Assembly (NCBI RefSeq): GCF_039542305.1
Contig: NZ_BAABHW010000002.1
Location: 744,001-808,000 of the forward strand
Direction: 5' to 3'
Length of the DNA: 64,000 bases
DNA from: Roseibacterium beibuensis
GTDB taxonomy: Bacteria > Pseudomonadota > Alphaproteobacteria > Rhodobacterales > Rhodobacteraceae
Below the pieces are notes generated by a model that worked only from the letters and a program-made list of their open reading frames with translations, made no database searches and was not told where the DNA came from. Positions 34,696 through 43,227 of the stretch are shown piece after piece. Both the position numbers and the translations under genes were made by a program. Numbering within the stretch: the first letter of the stretch is position 1; the number at the start of each line of letters is the position of its first letter.

Positions 34696-35469
34696 TCAGC
34701 CCATGATCCCGCGCCGCACGAGGTTCGCCCCGGCCAACACCAGCACAGCCAGGGTGACCTTGCGGAACACCGCCGGGTTCAGATGATCGGAAAGGCGGAA
34801 ACCGATCTGCATCCCGAGAAAGGCCGGGATCAGCAGCGCAGCGGAGAACGGCGCGGTCGTCGCCGTCAGCACGCCCGATTGAAGATGGCCCGCGAGCAAG
34901 CTGACCGAGCCGAGCCCGTAAACGACGCCCTGCACCAGCAACTGCTTGGCCTTGGGCGTTTCCAGCGCGATCAGGTAAAGGACCGTCGGCGGCCCCCATG
35001 TGCCGGTCATGCCGCCGAGGATGCCCGAAAGCGCCCCGATGCCCCATTCCGCAAGGCGGCGCCGGTGCCGGGGAATGTGGAAGGTGACGCCCATCAACTG
35101 GATCAGGGACAGGATGACCACCGGAATGCCGAGGATCAGGTAGAAGACCCGTGTCGGGATTGCGGTCACGAATTGCGCAACGATGACGATCATCACACAG
35201 ACGATCACGATGTAGCGCCAATACTCCCGGATCGCCGCCATCGCCTCGACCCGGCCGAATCGCGCCACTTGCAGGAAGTTGGACATCACGATGGGCAGGA
35301 TGATCCCCGCGATGGCCAGCAAGGGGTCCAGGAACAGCGACAGGCCCGAAATCATGATCAGCGGCATGGCAAAGCCGATCGCCCCCTTCACGAATCCCGC
35401 GATCAGGGTGACGCCGACAGCCACGGCAAAGGCCCATAAGGGCATGAGGGATAAAGTGTCTTCGAGCAT
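34696..35469 (-). CDS. TauE/SafE family permease
   Basis: This 257-residue membrane protein has about eight hydrophobic helices. The N-terminal GFVKGAIGFAMPLIMISGL and the repeated GGMTGTWGPPTVLYLIAL motif are characteristic of TauE/SafE sulfite or sulfonate exporters. The substrate is not shown by the context. It is convergent with the DUF3859 gene (7-bp gap) and divergent from mcd. Confidence 0.88.
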   Translation of the reverse strand: MLEDTLSLMPLWAFAVAVGVTLIAGFVKGAIGFAMPLIMISGLSLFLDPLLAIAGIILPIVMSNFLQVARFGRVEAMAAIREYWRYIVIVCVMIVIVAQFVTAIPTRVFYLILGIPVVILSLIQLMGVTFHIPRHRRRLAEWGIGALSGILGGMTGTWGPPTVLYLIALETPKAKQLLVQGVVYGLGSVSLLAGHLQSGVLTATTAPFSAALLIPAFLGMQIGFRLSDHLNPAVFRKVTLAVLVLAGANLVRRGIMG

Positions 35470-35500
35470 GGCGCGTTTTCGTTCGCGCCCTCATATCCTG

Positions 35501-35592
35501 CTTTGCAGGTCGCTGCAGCGCAAAAAGCTGCGCGACATTTTCGTGCGCCTCGCAATAAAAACCGGCATTTTTGTTGCGCTGCACCTGCAAAG
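35501..35592. promoter_or_regulatory. Inverted operator-like modules before mcd
   Basis: Two copies of one module face each other. The left copy is CTTTGCAGGT-CGCT-GCAGCGCAA (35501-35522, followed by AAAAGC). The right copy, on the minus strand, is CTTTGCAGGT-GCAGCGCAA then CAAAAATGCC. The outer 10-bp arms CTTTGCAGGT/ACCTGCAAAG are perfect. The pair spans 92 bp in the mcd/tauE divergent spacer. TTTGCA cores resemble sites described for short-chain acyl-CoA regulators (RamB/PccR type); that link is inference. Confidence 0.6.
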
Positions 35593-35599
35593 GCCCTAA

Positions 35600-35618
35600 G
35601 TCACGCGATAACCGTGAC
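35600..35618. promoter_or_regulatory. Inverted repeat directly before mcd
   Basis: GTCACG-CGATAAC-CGTGAC is a perfect 6-bp inverted repeat with a 7-bp centre, ending 26 bp before the mcd ATG. It could be an operator near the transcription start or form a small leader stem. GAGAGGAGACCGACG after it holds the mcd ribosome site. Confidence 0.45.
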
Positions 35619-35644
35619 AGACCTGCCCCGAGAGGAGACCGACG

Positions 35645-37330
35645 ATGCCCCGTGATGGACAGCCGATCCCCGAAACCGACGTGATCCTGCCGGATCTCTT
35701 GTCGCTGACCAAGGCCGCCATCGCACCGGCCGAAGCGCTGCTGGACAAGGCGAAGGAGCACCTGCGCGCCGAGGTGACCAAGGATGGCCGCATCTCGGGC
35801 GGGCTGGTCGAGGCGAACCAGACCGCGGCCCACGGGCTGGCCTGGATCGCAACCTATGTCGAGGCGCTGCGCCAGATGCAGGCCTGGGCCGAGAAACTGC
35901 AAGGCGAAGGCAAGTTCGGCGAGGTCGAGCAGCTGATCCAGCAGATCGCCTTCGGCGAATACCTCTGGCAACTTTACGGCGGCATCCCGATGAGCCAGGG
36001 CGAGATGCTGCGCCCGCAGGACGTGGGCCTGACGCAGGACGACCAACGCGCGCTGATGGTGCCCGAGGTCATGACCCTCACCCAGGGCGGCAACACCCAG
36101 GCCGCGCGGACGCGGCTGGTGGAACTGATGCAGGAACGTTCGGCCGAGATCACGGTCGGCGCGTCGGGCCTCGACGAAGAGCTGGAGATGATCCGCGAGC
36201 AATTCCGCCGCTACTCGGTCGATCGCGTCATCCCGCATGCCCATGAATGGCACCTCAAGGACGAGTTGATCCCGATGGAGGTGATCGAGGAACTGGCCGA
36301 GATGGGCGTCTTCGGCCTGACCATCCCCGAGGAATACGGCGGGTTCGGCCTGTCCAAGGCGTCGATGTGCGTCGTGTCCGAGGAGCTGTCGCGCGGCTAT
36401 ATCGGCGTCGGCAGCCTTGGCACCCGCTCCGAGATCGCGGCAGAGCTTATCCTGGCGGGCGGCACCGAAGAACAGAAGCAGAAATGGCTTCCGGCGCTCG
36501 CCTCGGCCGAGAAATTGCCGACCGCCGTCTTTACCGAGCCGAATACCGGGTCGGATCTTGGCAGCCTGCGCACCCGCGCCGTCAAGGACGAGAACGGCGA
36601 CTACAAGGTGACCGGCAACAAGACCTGGATCACCCATGCCGCGCGCACGCATGTGATGACGCTGCTGGCCCGCACCGATCCGAACACGACCGACTACAAG
36701 GGCCTGTCGATGTTCCTGGCCGAGAAGGAACCGGGCACCGACGAGCACCCGTTCCCGACCGAGGGCATGACCGGTGGCGAGATCGAGGTGCTGGGCTACC
36801 GCGGGATGAAGGAATACGAGCTGGGCTTTGACGACTTCCACGTGAAGGGCGAGAACCTGCTGGGCGGAGAGGAAGGCAAGGGCTTCAAACAGCTCATGGA
36901 AACCTTCGAATCGGCCCGTATCCAGACCGCGGCCCGCGCCATCGGTGTGGCCCAGTCGGCCTTGGACGTGGCCATGCAATATGCGCAGGACCGCAAGCAG
37001 TTCGGCAAGTCGCTGATCGAGTTTCCGCGCGTGTCGGGCAAGCTGGCGATGATGGCGGTCGAGATCATGATCGCGCGTCAGCTGACCTACTTCTCGGCCT
37101 GGGAAAAGGACGAGGGGCGGCGTTGTGACGTCGAGGCCGGCATGGCGAAACTGCTCGGGGCCCGCGTGGCCTGGGCCTGCGCCGATAACGGCTTGCAGAT
37201 CCATGGCGGCAACGGCTTTGCCCTGGAATACACGATCAGCCGCATCCTGTGCGACGCGCGCATCCTGAACATCTTTGAGGGTGCCGCCGAGATTCAGGCG
37301 CAGGTCATCGCGCGGCGCTTGCTGGGCTGA
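35645..37330 (+). CDS. mcd: (2S)-methylsuccinyl-CoA dehydrogenase
   Basis: This 561-residue acyl-CoA dehydrogenase has an extra N-terminal domain of about 165 residues (helical, ILPDLLSLTKAAIAPAEALL), a hallmark of Mcd of the ethylmalonyl-CoA pathway. The dehydrogenase core shows VFTEPNTGSDLGSLRTRA and a substrate loop near GYRGMKEYELGFDDF. The end reads HGGNGFALEYTISR then NIFEGAAEIQAQVIARRLLG, with the catalytic Glu region. It oxidises methylsuccinyl-CoA to mesaconyl-CoA and needs ETF. A generic long acyl-CoA dehydrogenase is the alternative. Confidence 0.82.
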   Translation: MPRDGQPIPETDVILPDLLSLTKAAIAPAEALLDKAKEHLRAEVTKDGRISGGLVEANQTAAHGLAWIATYVEALRQMQAWAEKLQGEGKFGEVEQLIQQIAFGEYLWQLYGGIPMSQGEMLRPQDVGLTQDDQRALMVPEVMTLTQGGNTQAARTRLVELMQERSAEITVGASGLDEELEMIREQFRRYSVDRVIPHAHEWHLKDELIPMEVIEELAEMGVFGLTIPEEYGGFGLSKASMCVVSEELSRGYIGVGSLGTRSEIAAELILAGGTEEQKQKWLPALASAEKLPTAVFTEPNTGSDLGSLRTRAVKDENGDYKVTGNKTWITHAARTHVMTLLARTDPNTTDYKGLSMFLAEKEPGTDEHPFPTEGMTGGEIEVLGYRGMKEYELGFDDFHVKGENLLGGEEGKGFKQLMETFESARIQTAARAIGVAQSALDVAMQYAQDRKQFGKSLIEFPRVSGKLAMMAVEIMIARQLTYFSAWEKDEGRRCDVEAGMAKLLGARVAWACADNGLQIHGGNGFALEYTISRILCDARILNIFEGAAEIQAQVIARRLLG

Positions 37331-37338
37331 GCGGGTCA

Positions 37339-37392
37339 GCGGGGGCTGTCTGCCCCCGCACTCCCGAGAGTTTTCTTGCCAAGATGAAGGGG
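37339..37392 (+). repeat. Composite hairpin repeat, copy 2
   Basis: On the plus strand: hairpin GCGGGGGC-TGTCT-GCCCCCGC (37339-37359), ACTCCCGAGAGTTTTC, then the tag TTGCCAAGATGAAGGGG. The order and the 3' tag match copy 1 at 21808-21858 on the other strand. It begins 8 bp past the mcd stop and has a T-rich run after a weak second stem, so it probably ends the mcd transcript. Confidence 0.75.
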
Positions 37393-37431
37393 CGGGTTGC
37401 GCAAAAGCATCCCGCCCCGTTTCCTATGGTC

Positions 37432-37980
37432 ATGCGCGCCTTTATCGTCCTTCCCATCCCTGAAGAAACCACTGCCGCCCTGGCGCGGCTGCAATCTGCC
37501 TTGCCGGTGGGAAAGGCCGTGCCGGAGCAGAACCTGCACCTGACGCTGGCCTTCCTGGGCGAGGTCAGCGAGGCGACGCTGGAGGAGATCGACATGGGGC
37601 TATCCGGCTTGCACTGGCCTGCGGTCGAGATCGTGTTCGACGGGTTGGATTCCTTCACCGAGATGGAGCGCGGACTGGTTTTCGCCGCCGTGCGTCACAC
37701 GCAAGCGCTGGACGGGTTGCAGGCCAAGGTGGCGGCGGTCGCGCGCGCGGCGGGTGTGGACCTTCCGCGGCGGCGGTTCCGGCCGCATGTGACCTTGATG
37801 CGATCCAATCGGCGGCCAAGGGGCCCAGCGCGGGATCGGCTGGCCGCGCAACTGGGGGCAAGAGCGGCCATTCCGGGCTTTGTCGCCCGCGACATCGTTC
37901 TCTTCGGGTCGACCCTGACCCCGGCGGGCGCGATCCACGAGGCGCTTGCGTCCTATCCGTTGATGGAGCCGCCGGCCTGA
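37432..37980 (+). CDS. thpR: RNA 2',3'-cyclic phosphodiesterase
   Basis: This 182-residue 2H phosphoesterase has both HxTx motifs: HLTLAFLG near residue 36 and HVTLMRSN near residue 119. It starts MRAFIVLPIPEETT at 37432; an ATG two codons earlier is also possible and no strong ribosome site is seen. The enzyme opens 2',3'-cyclic phosphates on RNA. It overlaps the convergent recO by 28 bp. Confidence 0.88.
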   Translation: MRAFIVLPIPEETTAALARLQSALPVGKAVPEQNLHLTLAFLGEVSEATLEEIDMGLSGLHWPAVEIVFDGLDSFTEMERGLVFAAVRHTQALDGLQAKVAAVARAAGVDLPRRRFRPHVTLMRSNRRPRGPARDRLAAQLGARAAIPGFVARDIVLFGSTLTPAGAIHEALASYPLMEPPA

Positions 37981-38693
37981 CGGACCAGGAGGTCGACAAG
38001 CCGTTGGCGGGCTGCGGGCAAGGGTTTGTCGCCCAGGGACGGCGCCAGGTGATGGGCGAGGAAGTGACCGGTCGTTTTGAGACCGTCCAGCAGGTCGCCC
38101 GCGCCAGTCACCGGGCCACCGGACAGGCAGCGGGGGAAGGGCAGCAGGCGGTCGGCCCAGTCGCCCGCCCCTTCCTTGGAGACCGCGCGCCCCGTGCGGG
38201 GCGAGATGAAGGCAAGATCCTCGTTCGTGCCGGTCACGGCGCAGGCATCGAGGGACAGGCCAAAGCCCATCTCGTCGAGCAGCGCCAGTTCCCAGCCGAG
38301 ATACGCCTCGGCCCAGCGCTCGGCCCCGAGCCCGTCGAGCAGCGCCGCGGTGCGGGCATAGAGCGCGGGATGCGCCTCGCGCTCGGGCAGGCAGAAGGAC
38401 AGGAGCGCACAGACCGCGCCGAGGCCCGCCAGTGACAGCCGGTCGCCCATCGCGTCGGCGGCACGCGAGGTCACCAGCTCCACCTTGTAACTGCCGATAT
38501 GATCGGAAAGCCGCGCGCGCCATGTGGCGTCGAGTTGCGCACCCGGTTGCAGCAGGGGCGCAAGCTTGCGCGAGGCCCCGCCGGGCACCACGCCGAGATG
38601 GCGGCCATGGGCCTCGGTGAACAGCTCGATGATGGCGGCGCTTTCGCCATGCCGCCGCACCGTCAGCAGGATCCCGTCCGCACGCCATTCCAT
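37953..38693 (-). CDS. recO: DNA repair protein RecO
   Basis: This 246-residue recombination mediator works with RecR to load RecA at gaps. The N-terminal OB fold starts MEWRADGILLTVRRHGESAAII and includes GRHLGVVPGGAS. The helical C-terminal part begins near residue 85. The zinc Cys residues seen in some RecO proteins are not all present. ATG 38693 was chosen by homology. It overlaps thpR at its 3' end. In many alphaproteobacteria era and recO are neighbours; here two small genes lie between. Confidence 0.9.
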   Translation of the reverse strand: MEWRADGILLTVRRHGESAAIIELFTEAHGRHLGVVPGGASRKLAPLLQPGAQLDATWRARLSDHIGSYKVELVTSRAADAMGDRLSLAGLGAVCALLSFCLPEREAHPALYARTAALLDGLGAERWAEAYLGWELALLDEMGFGLSLDACAVTGTNEDLAFISPRTGRAVSKEGAGDWADRLLPFPRCLSGGPVTGAGDLLDGLKTTGHFLAHHLAPSLGDKPLPAARQRLVDLLVRQAGGSING

Positions 38694-38757
38694 GCGCGCA
38701 CTATCCGGCGGGGCGTGCGGCTTGTCCATGGCGGGGGCGCATGGCAGGGTCTGGCGC

Positions 38758-39375
38758 ATGTTCCCGACCCTGCCCCGCCCGGCCCGCAGGCGCGCCCTGC
38801 TGATCGCCCTCATCGCGTGGTTGGCGCTGTTGGCGCAGTGGGTTTACCTTGTCGATTATCGCGGCACAGGTCCGGTGGCGACGCTGGTCGAGATGGCGCG
38901 GTTCTTCACCATCCTGACCACGGCGCTGACGGTCGTCACCTTCGCGACGGTGAATTTCCGCAAGATCAAGGGGGTCGGCGCGCCATGGCTGGCGGCGCTG
39001 ACCCTGTCGGAACTGGCGCTGGCGGTCGTCTACCATGCGCTGCTGACCGATCTGTGGAATCCGGAGGGCATCGGCTGGTGGGCCGATATCGGGCTGCACA
39101 CGGTCGTCCCGGCGGCGGTGGGGCTTTGGTGGCTGTTCGACGCGCCGAAGCGGGCACTGGAATGGGCCGATCTGCCGATCTTCATCCTGTGGCCAAGCGT
39201 CTACGGGGCCTATGCCTTGGGGATGGCGACACGGGACGCGTTTTACCCCTACCCGTTCATGGATGTCCCGGCCCTTGGCCCATGGGCGGTGGCGGCGACG
39301 CTGGGGATGTTGTTGGTCGGCTTGTTGCTGGCCGGGGTGATCTTCATCGCGATCGGCCGCTACGCCGACCGCTAG
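38758..39375 (+). CDS. Pr6Pr family membrane protein
   Basis: This 205-residue integral membrane protein has six hydrophobic helices (near residues 12-30, 43-63, 78-95, 108-125, 135-155 and 175-200). The segment VEMARFFTILTTALTVVTF is close to the family's conserved FFTI-TN motif. The function is unknown in bacteria. Starts at 38728 (MAGAHG) and 38758 (MFPTL) are both possible; I chose the latter from the helix boundary. It is convergent with the DUF1491 gene, overlapping by 4 bp. Confidence 0.78.
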   Translation: MFPTLPRPARRRALLIALIAWLALLAQWVYLVDYRGTGPVATLVEMARFFTILTTALTVVTFATVNFRKIKGVGAPWLAALTLSELALAVVYHALLTDLWNPEGIGWWADIGLHTVVPAAVGLWWLFDAPKRALEWADLPIFILWPSVYGAYALGMATRDAFYPYPFMDVPALGPWAVAATLGMLLVGLLLAGVIFIAIGRYADR

Positions 39376-39701
39376 GACAGGCCCGGTTCGTCCAGCAGGT
39401 GCCGGCCTGCGCGATCCTCGACCTCGATCACCCAAAGGTCCGGGTCGAACTCTCGCTGGCGGGCGATGGCCGCGTCGACGGCGGGCTCTTCGCCTTCGGC
39501 GAGCACGACCCACGCCCGGTCACCGGTCGCCAGGTCGAAGCTGCGCTGAAACGCGCGCGCGCTGCCGTCAAGCGTGTTGAGCTTGACCAGCACCGCGCCA
39601 GCGGTGTCGTCGCCATGGGAGACGACGAAGGCCGGGATATCGGCAAGCCGCAACCGCGCGAGATAGGCATGCACCCAGAACTCGGCCGTCAGCCGCGCCA
39701 T
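39372..39701 (-). CDS. DUF1491 family protein
   Basis: This 109-residue cytoplasmic protein of unknown function is typical of alphaproteobacteria. It begins MARLTAEFWVHAYLARLRLADIPAF, with the conserved GDDTAGAVLVKLNTLDG segment, and ends with DPDLWVIEVEDRAGRHLLDE. It starts 5 bp after the era stop, so it is coupled to era. The function is unknown; the linkage to era suggests RNA or cell-cycle housekeeping. Confidence 0.85.
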   Translation of the reverse strand: MARLTAEFWVHAYLARLRLADIPAFVVSHGDDTAGAVLVKLNTLDGSARAFQRSFDLATGDRAWVVLAEGEEPAVDAAIARQREFDPDLWVIEVEDRAGRHLLDEPGLS

Positions 39702-39706
39702 TCGCG

Positions 39707-40612
39707 TCAGTTCCCGTCGCGGAAATCGAGACCCATCTCGGAATAGCGCTCGGCCTCTTCCAACCAGTTGGGACGCACCTTGACCTGCAGGAACAGGTGC
39801 ACCTTGCGCCCGAGGAAGTCTTCCAGTTCCTCGCGCGCGGCCTTGGAGACGGCCTTGATCGTCTCGCCGCCCTTGCCCAGCAAGATGCCCTTGTGCCCAT
39901 CTCGCGCGACATAGACCACCTGGTCGATCCGGGCGGAGCCGTCCTTGCGTTCCTCCCAGCTTTCGGTCTCGACGGTCAGTTGGTAGGGCAATTCCTGGTG
40001 CAGGCGCAGGGTCAGCTTTTCGCGGGTCATTTCGGCGGCGATCATGCGCATGGGCAGATCGGCAATCTGGTCCTCGGGGTAAAGCCACGGGCCCTCGGGC
40101 ATCGCCCCTGCCAGCCATTTGCGCAGGTCGGCCACGCCATAGCCCTTCTCGGCGGAAATCAGGTAGGTCTCCTCGAAGGGGAAGGCCGCGTTCATCTCCT
40201 CGGTCAGCTTCAACAACACCGGCGCCTCGACCCGGTCGATCTTGTTGATGGCGAGCGCGACCCGCCGGCCCTGGGCCTTGTCCTTGAGCGTGTCGATAAT
40301 GGCATTGACGCCCTCGGTCTTGCCGCGATGCGCCTCGATCAGAAGGACGATCACGTCGGCATCGGCGGCACCGGTCCAGGCGGCGGCGACCATCGCGCGA
40401 TCGAGCCTGCGGCGCGGACGGAAGAGACCGGGCGTATCGACGAAGACGATCTGGCTCTCGCCCTCCATCGCGACGCCGCGGATACGGGCGCGGGTGGTCT
40501 GCACCTTGTGCGTGACGATCGACACCTTCGCCCCGACCATGCGGTTCAGAAGCGTGGACTTGCCCGCATTGGGCTCTCCGATCAGGGCGACGAATCCGGC
40601 GCGGGTGGTCAT
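39707..40612 (-). CDS. era: GTPase Era
   Basis: This 301-residue GTPase is needed for 16S rRNA processing and 30S maturation. The G1 motif is GEPNAGKST at residues 12-20. G3 is VDTPGLFRPRRRLDRAM and G4 is NKID. The C-terminal KH domain shows GHKGILLGKGGETIKAVSKAAR. ATG 40612 was chosen (MTTRAGFVALIGEPNAG). It is divergent from argC and followed closely by the DUF1491 gene. Confidence 0.96.
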   Translation of the reverse strand: MTTRAGFVALIGEPNAGKSTLLNRMVGAKVSIVTHKVQTTRARIRGVAMEGESQIVFVDTPGLFRPRRRLDRAMVAAAWTGAADADVIVLLIEAHRGKTEGVNAIIDTLKDKAQGRRVALAINKIDRVEAPVLLKLTEEMNAAFPFEETYLISAEKGYGVADLRKWLAGAMPEGPWLYPEDQIADLPMRMIAAEMTREKLTLRLHQELPYQLTVETESWEERKDGSARIDQVVYVARDGHKGILLGKGGETIKAVSKAAREELEDFLGRKVHLFLQVKVRPNWLEEAERYSEMGLDFRDGN

Positions 40613-40743
40613 GCTGTGCTGCTCCGACGTGGGGTTTGGCCGTGGGCCATAGCCCATCCCGCGGCGCTTGGCTACAAGTGACAGTTGAGGCGCCCCGCGT
40701 CAGCGGGCATAGGTTGGCGCGAAACAGACAGGGGACCGGGTCC

Positions 40744-41658
40744 ATGACAGCGAAAGTGTTCATCGACGGCGAGGTGGGAACCACCGGCTTGCAGATCCGG
40801 GCGCGGTTGGAACCGCGCGAGGATATCACGCTGATCTCGCTGCCCGAGGAACAGCGCAAGTCACGGCTGGCGCGACTGTCGGCCTTTGCCGAGGCGGATG
40901 TGGCCATCCTGTGCCTGCCCGATGCCGCCGTGCATGAGATCAAGCCCGACCTCGATGCGCAGCCTTGCCGCGTGATCGACGCTTCGACCGCGCACCGGGT
41001 CGATCCCGACTGGGCCTACGGCTTTGCCGAGATGTCGCCCGAGGCGCGGGAGCGGATCGCATCGGCGAAATACGTCTCGAACCCCGGCTGTTACCCGACC
41101 GGCGCCATCGGGTTGATCCGTCCGCTGGTTGCGGCCGGCCTGTTGCCCGCCGATGCGGCGCTGACGATAAACGCCATTTCCGGCTATACCGGCGGCGGCA
41201 AATCCCTGATCGCGGAATTCGAGGAAGGCACGGCGTCGGGCAGCTTCGTCTATGCCACCGGGCAGGCGCACAAGCATCTGCCCGAGATGCAGGTGCATTC
41301 CGGTCTCGAAAAACGCCCGATCTTCGTGCCATCCGTCGGCCAGTTCGCGCAGGGCATGATCGTGCAGGTGCCATGGCATGGCGCGCCGGGCTTCGCTGCC
41401 GAGGCGTTGGAGACGCTGGCCGCGCATTACGACGGCTCGCCCTTCGTCTCGGTGGTCGAGCGCGCAGCACTGGGCGACCGGATCGACCCGCGCCGCCTGA
41501 ACGATACCAACCGCATGGAACTGACCGTGGATGGCGACCCAGAGACCGGGGCGACGGTGCTGATCGCGGTGCTGGACAACCTTGGCAAAGGCGCCTCCGG
41601 GGCGGCGGTTCAGAACCTCAACATCATGCTGGGGCTGGACGAAACCCTGGGCCTTTGA
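40744..41658 (+). CDS. argC: N-acetyl-gamma-glutamyl-phosphate reductase (type 2)
   Basis: This 304-residue enzyme of arginine biosynthesis reduces N-acetylglutamyl phosphate. The N-terminus VFIDGEVGTTGLQIRARL and length near 300 mark the shorter type 2 ArgC. The catalytic Cys116 is in VSNPGCYPTGAIGLI. NAISGYTGGGKSLIAEFE follows. It is divergent from era and ends 6 bp from rnc. argH of the same pathway is at 54.9 kb. Confidence 0.94.
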   Translation: MTAKVFIDGEVGTTGLQIRARLEPREDITLISLPEEQRKSRLARLSAFAEADVAILCLPDAAVHEIKPDLDAQPCRVIDASTAHRVDPDWAYGFAEMSPEARERIASAKYVSNPGCYPTGAIGLIRPLVAAGLLPADAALTINAISGYTGGGKSLIAEFEEGTASGSFVYATGQAHKHLPEMQVHSGLEKRPIFVPSVGQFAQGMIVQVPWHGAPGFAAEALETLAAHYDGSPFVSVVERAALGDRIDPRRLNDTNRMELTVDGDPETGATVLIAVLDNLGKGASGAAVQNLNIMLGLDETLGL

Positions 41659-41664
41659 GGCGGG

Positions 41665-42351
41665 TCAGCCGCCCTTGCTCAACCGCTCCATCAGGGCGCG
41701 GGCGGCGGCCTGTTCGGCTTGCCGTTTCACGCGCGCCTCGGCACGGGCGGTCTCGCCCGAATCCATGCGCACCTCGACCGTGAAGACGGGGGCGTGATCG
41801 GGACCGGTCCGGTCCAGCTCGACATAGCGCGGCGGCGTCTGACCGCGCGCCTGCGCCCATTCCTGCAACGTCGTCTTGGGATCGCGCGCATCCTCGGCCA
41901 CGCGGTCAAGGCGATCGCCCCAGAGCCGCAACACCACATCGCGCGCCACGTCGAACCCGGCATCGAGGTAGATGGCGGCGATCACCGCCTCCATCGCATC
42001 CCCCAGAAGCGCCGTCTTGCGGCGGCCGCCCGTGGTCATCTCCGATTTGCCAAGCCGCAGGACCGCGCCAAGGTCGATCTCGCGCGCCACCTCGGCACAG
42101 GCTTCCTTGCGGACGAGCGCGTTGAAGCGCGGCGCAAGCTGCCCTTCCTTGGCCTCTCTGTCGCGCTTGAGCACGGCCTCGGCCATGACAAGGCCGAGAA
42201 CCCTGTCCCCCAGGAATTCGAGGCGCTGATTGTCCGGGCGCGTGGGCGAAGACAGCGAGGAATGGGTCAGCGCGCGCAGGATCAGATCGGGGTCTTGGAA
42301 CTGGTGCCCCACCCGCTCGCAGAAAGCCGAAATCTCGCGCGACAGCGCCAT
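41665..42351 (-). CDS. rnc: Ribonuclease III
   Basis: This 228-residue double-strand RNA nuclease processes rRNA. The catalytic signature RLEFLGDRVLGLVMAE is at residues 43-58, and the partner acidic residues are in GDAMEAVIAAIYLDAG. The C-terminal dsRNA-binding domain covers about residues 155-225. It starts 2 bp after the lepB stop, the usual lepB-rnc-era cluster layout, although era here has moved beyond argC. Confidence 0.95.
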   Translation of the reverse strand: MALSREISAFCERVGHQFQDPDLILRALTHSSLSSPTRPDNQRLEFLGDRVLGLVMAEAVLKRDREAKEGQLAPRFNALVRKEACAEVAREIDLGAVLRLGKSEMTTGGRRKTALLGDAMEAVIAAIYLDAGFDVARDVVLRLWGDRLDRVAEDARDPKTTLQEWAQARGQTPPRYVELDRTGPDHAPVFTVEVRMDSGETARAEARVKRQAEQAAARALMERLSKGG

Positions 42352-42353
42352 GG

Positions 42354-43142
42354 TCAGTCGATCCGGTGGAAGAAGCGGTCAGACCGCCATGTCCAGAAGT
42401 AGATCATGCGCTGACCGGCGGAAGAGAAGATCACGCGATCCGCCCGGCCAAGCAGGTTTTCGAACGGGACGAAGCCGACACCGCCAACCGATTGCGGAAA
42501 GCGCGAGTCGATGGAGTTGTCGCGGTTGTCGCCCATCACGAAGTAATGCCCTTCGGGCACGACGTATTCCGGCGTATTGTCGCCGCGCGTGCCATCCTGG
42601 ATGTTCAGAACGGAGTGGCTGACACCGCCCGGCAGGGTCTCGGTCGCGGCCTCTTTCTCGCAGATCGCGCCTTCGCCGACAGGGGCGTTGGAACAGCGCG
42701 GTAGATGGCCGATGGGGCCCTGGCGTTCGTAAACCTCTTCGAAGGGTGCTTCGGGCGTCACCTCGACCGGGTCCCCGTTGATGTGCAAAAGCCCGTCGAT
42801 CACCTGCACGCGGTCGCCGGGCAGGCCGATCACCCGCTTGATGAAATCCTCGCCGTTCACCGGGTGGCGGAAGACGACGACATCGCCCCGCTCGGGCTCG
42901 CGCCCGAAAATGCGGCCATCGAAGGGACACATCGAGAACGGGCAGGAATGGCGCGAATAGCCGTAGGCCATCTTGTTGACGAACAGGAAATCCCCGATCA
43001 GCAGCGTGTCCTTCATCGACCCTGACGGAATCCAGAAGGGCTGAAAGAACAGGGTGCGAAACACGCCCGCGATCAGGAGGGCGTAGACGATGGTTTTCAC
43101 CGTCTCCCAGATGCCGTCTTTCTTGGCGTTCGACGCTGCCAT
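42354..43142 (-). CDS. lepB: Signal peptidase I
   Basis: This 262-residue membrane protease removes signal peptides. A single N-terminal TM (about residues 14-33) precedes the catalytic Ser42 of IPSGSMKDTLLIGD. The Lys motif is GEDFIKRVIGLPGDRV. The C-terminal boxes GDNRDNSIDSR and SVGGVGFVPFENLLGRA are complete. An insertion of about 35 residues carries CSNAPVGEGAICEKEA, common in alphaproteobacteria. ATG 43142 was chosen from the family start MAASNAKK. Confidence 0.94.
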   Translation of the reverse strand: MAASNAKKDGIWETVKTIVYALLIAGVFRTLFFQPFWIPSGSMKDTLLIGDFLFVNKMAYGYSRHSCPFSMCPFDGRIFGREPERGDVVVFRHPVNGEDFIKRVIGLPGDRVQVIDGLLHINGDPVEVTPEAPFEEVYERQGPIGHLPRCSNAPVGEGAICEKEAATETLPGGVSHSVLNIQDGTRGDNTPEYVVPEGHYFVMGDNRDNSIDSRFPQSVGGVGFVPFENLLGRADRVIFSSAGQRMIYFWTWRSDRFFHRID

Positions 43143-43227
43143 GGGTGTTGCCCTTTCGCTGCCTGCCTCTCGTCGTTCTGGCGGGTTCATGCGGGTCGCG
43201 CGAGCGCGAGTCAAGCAAGCCCGCCCG

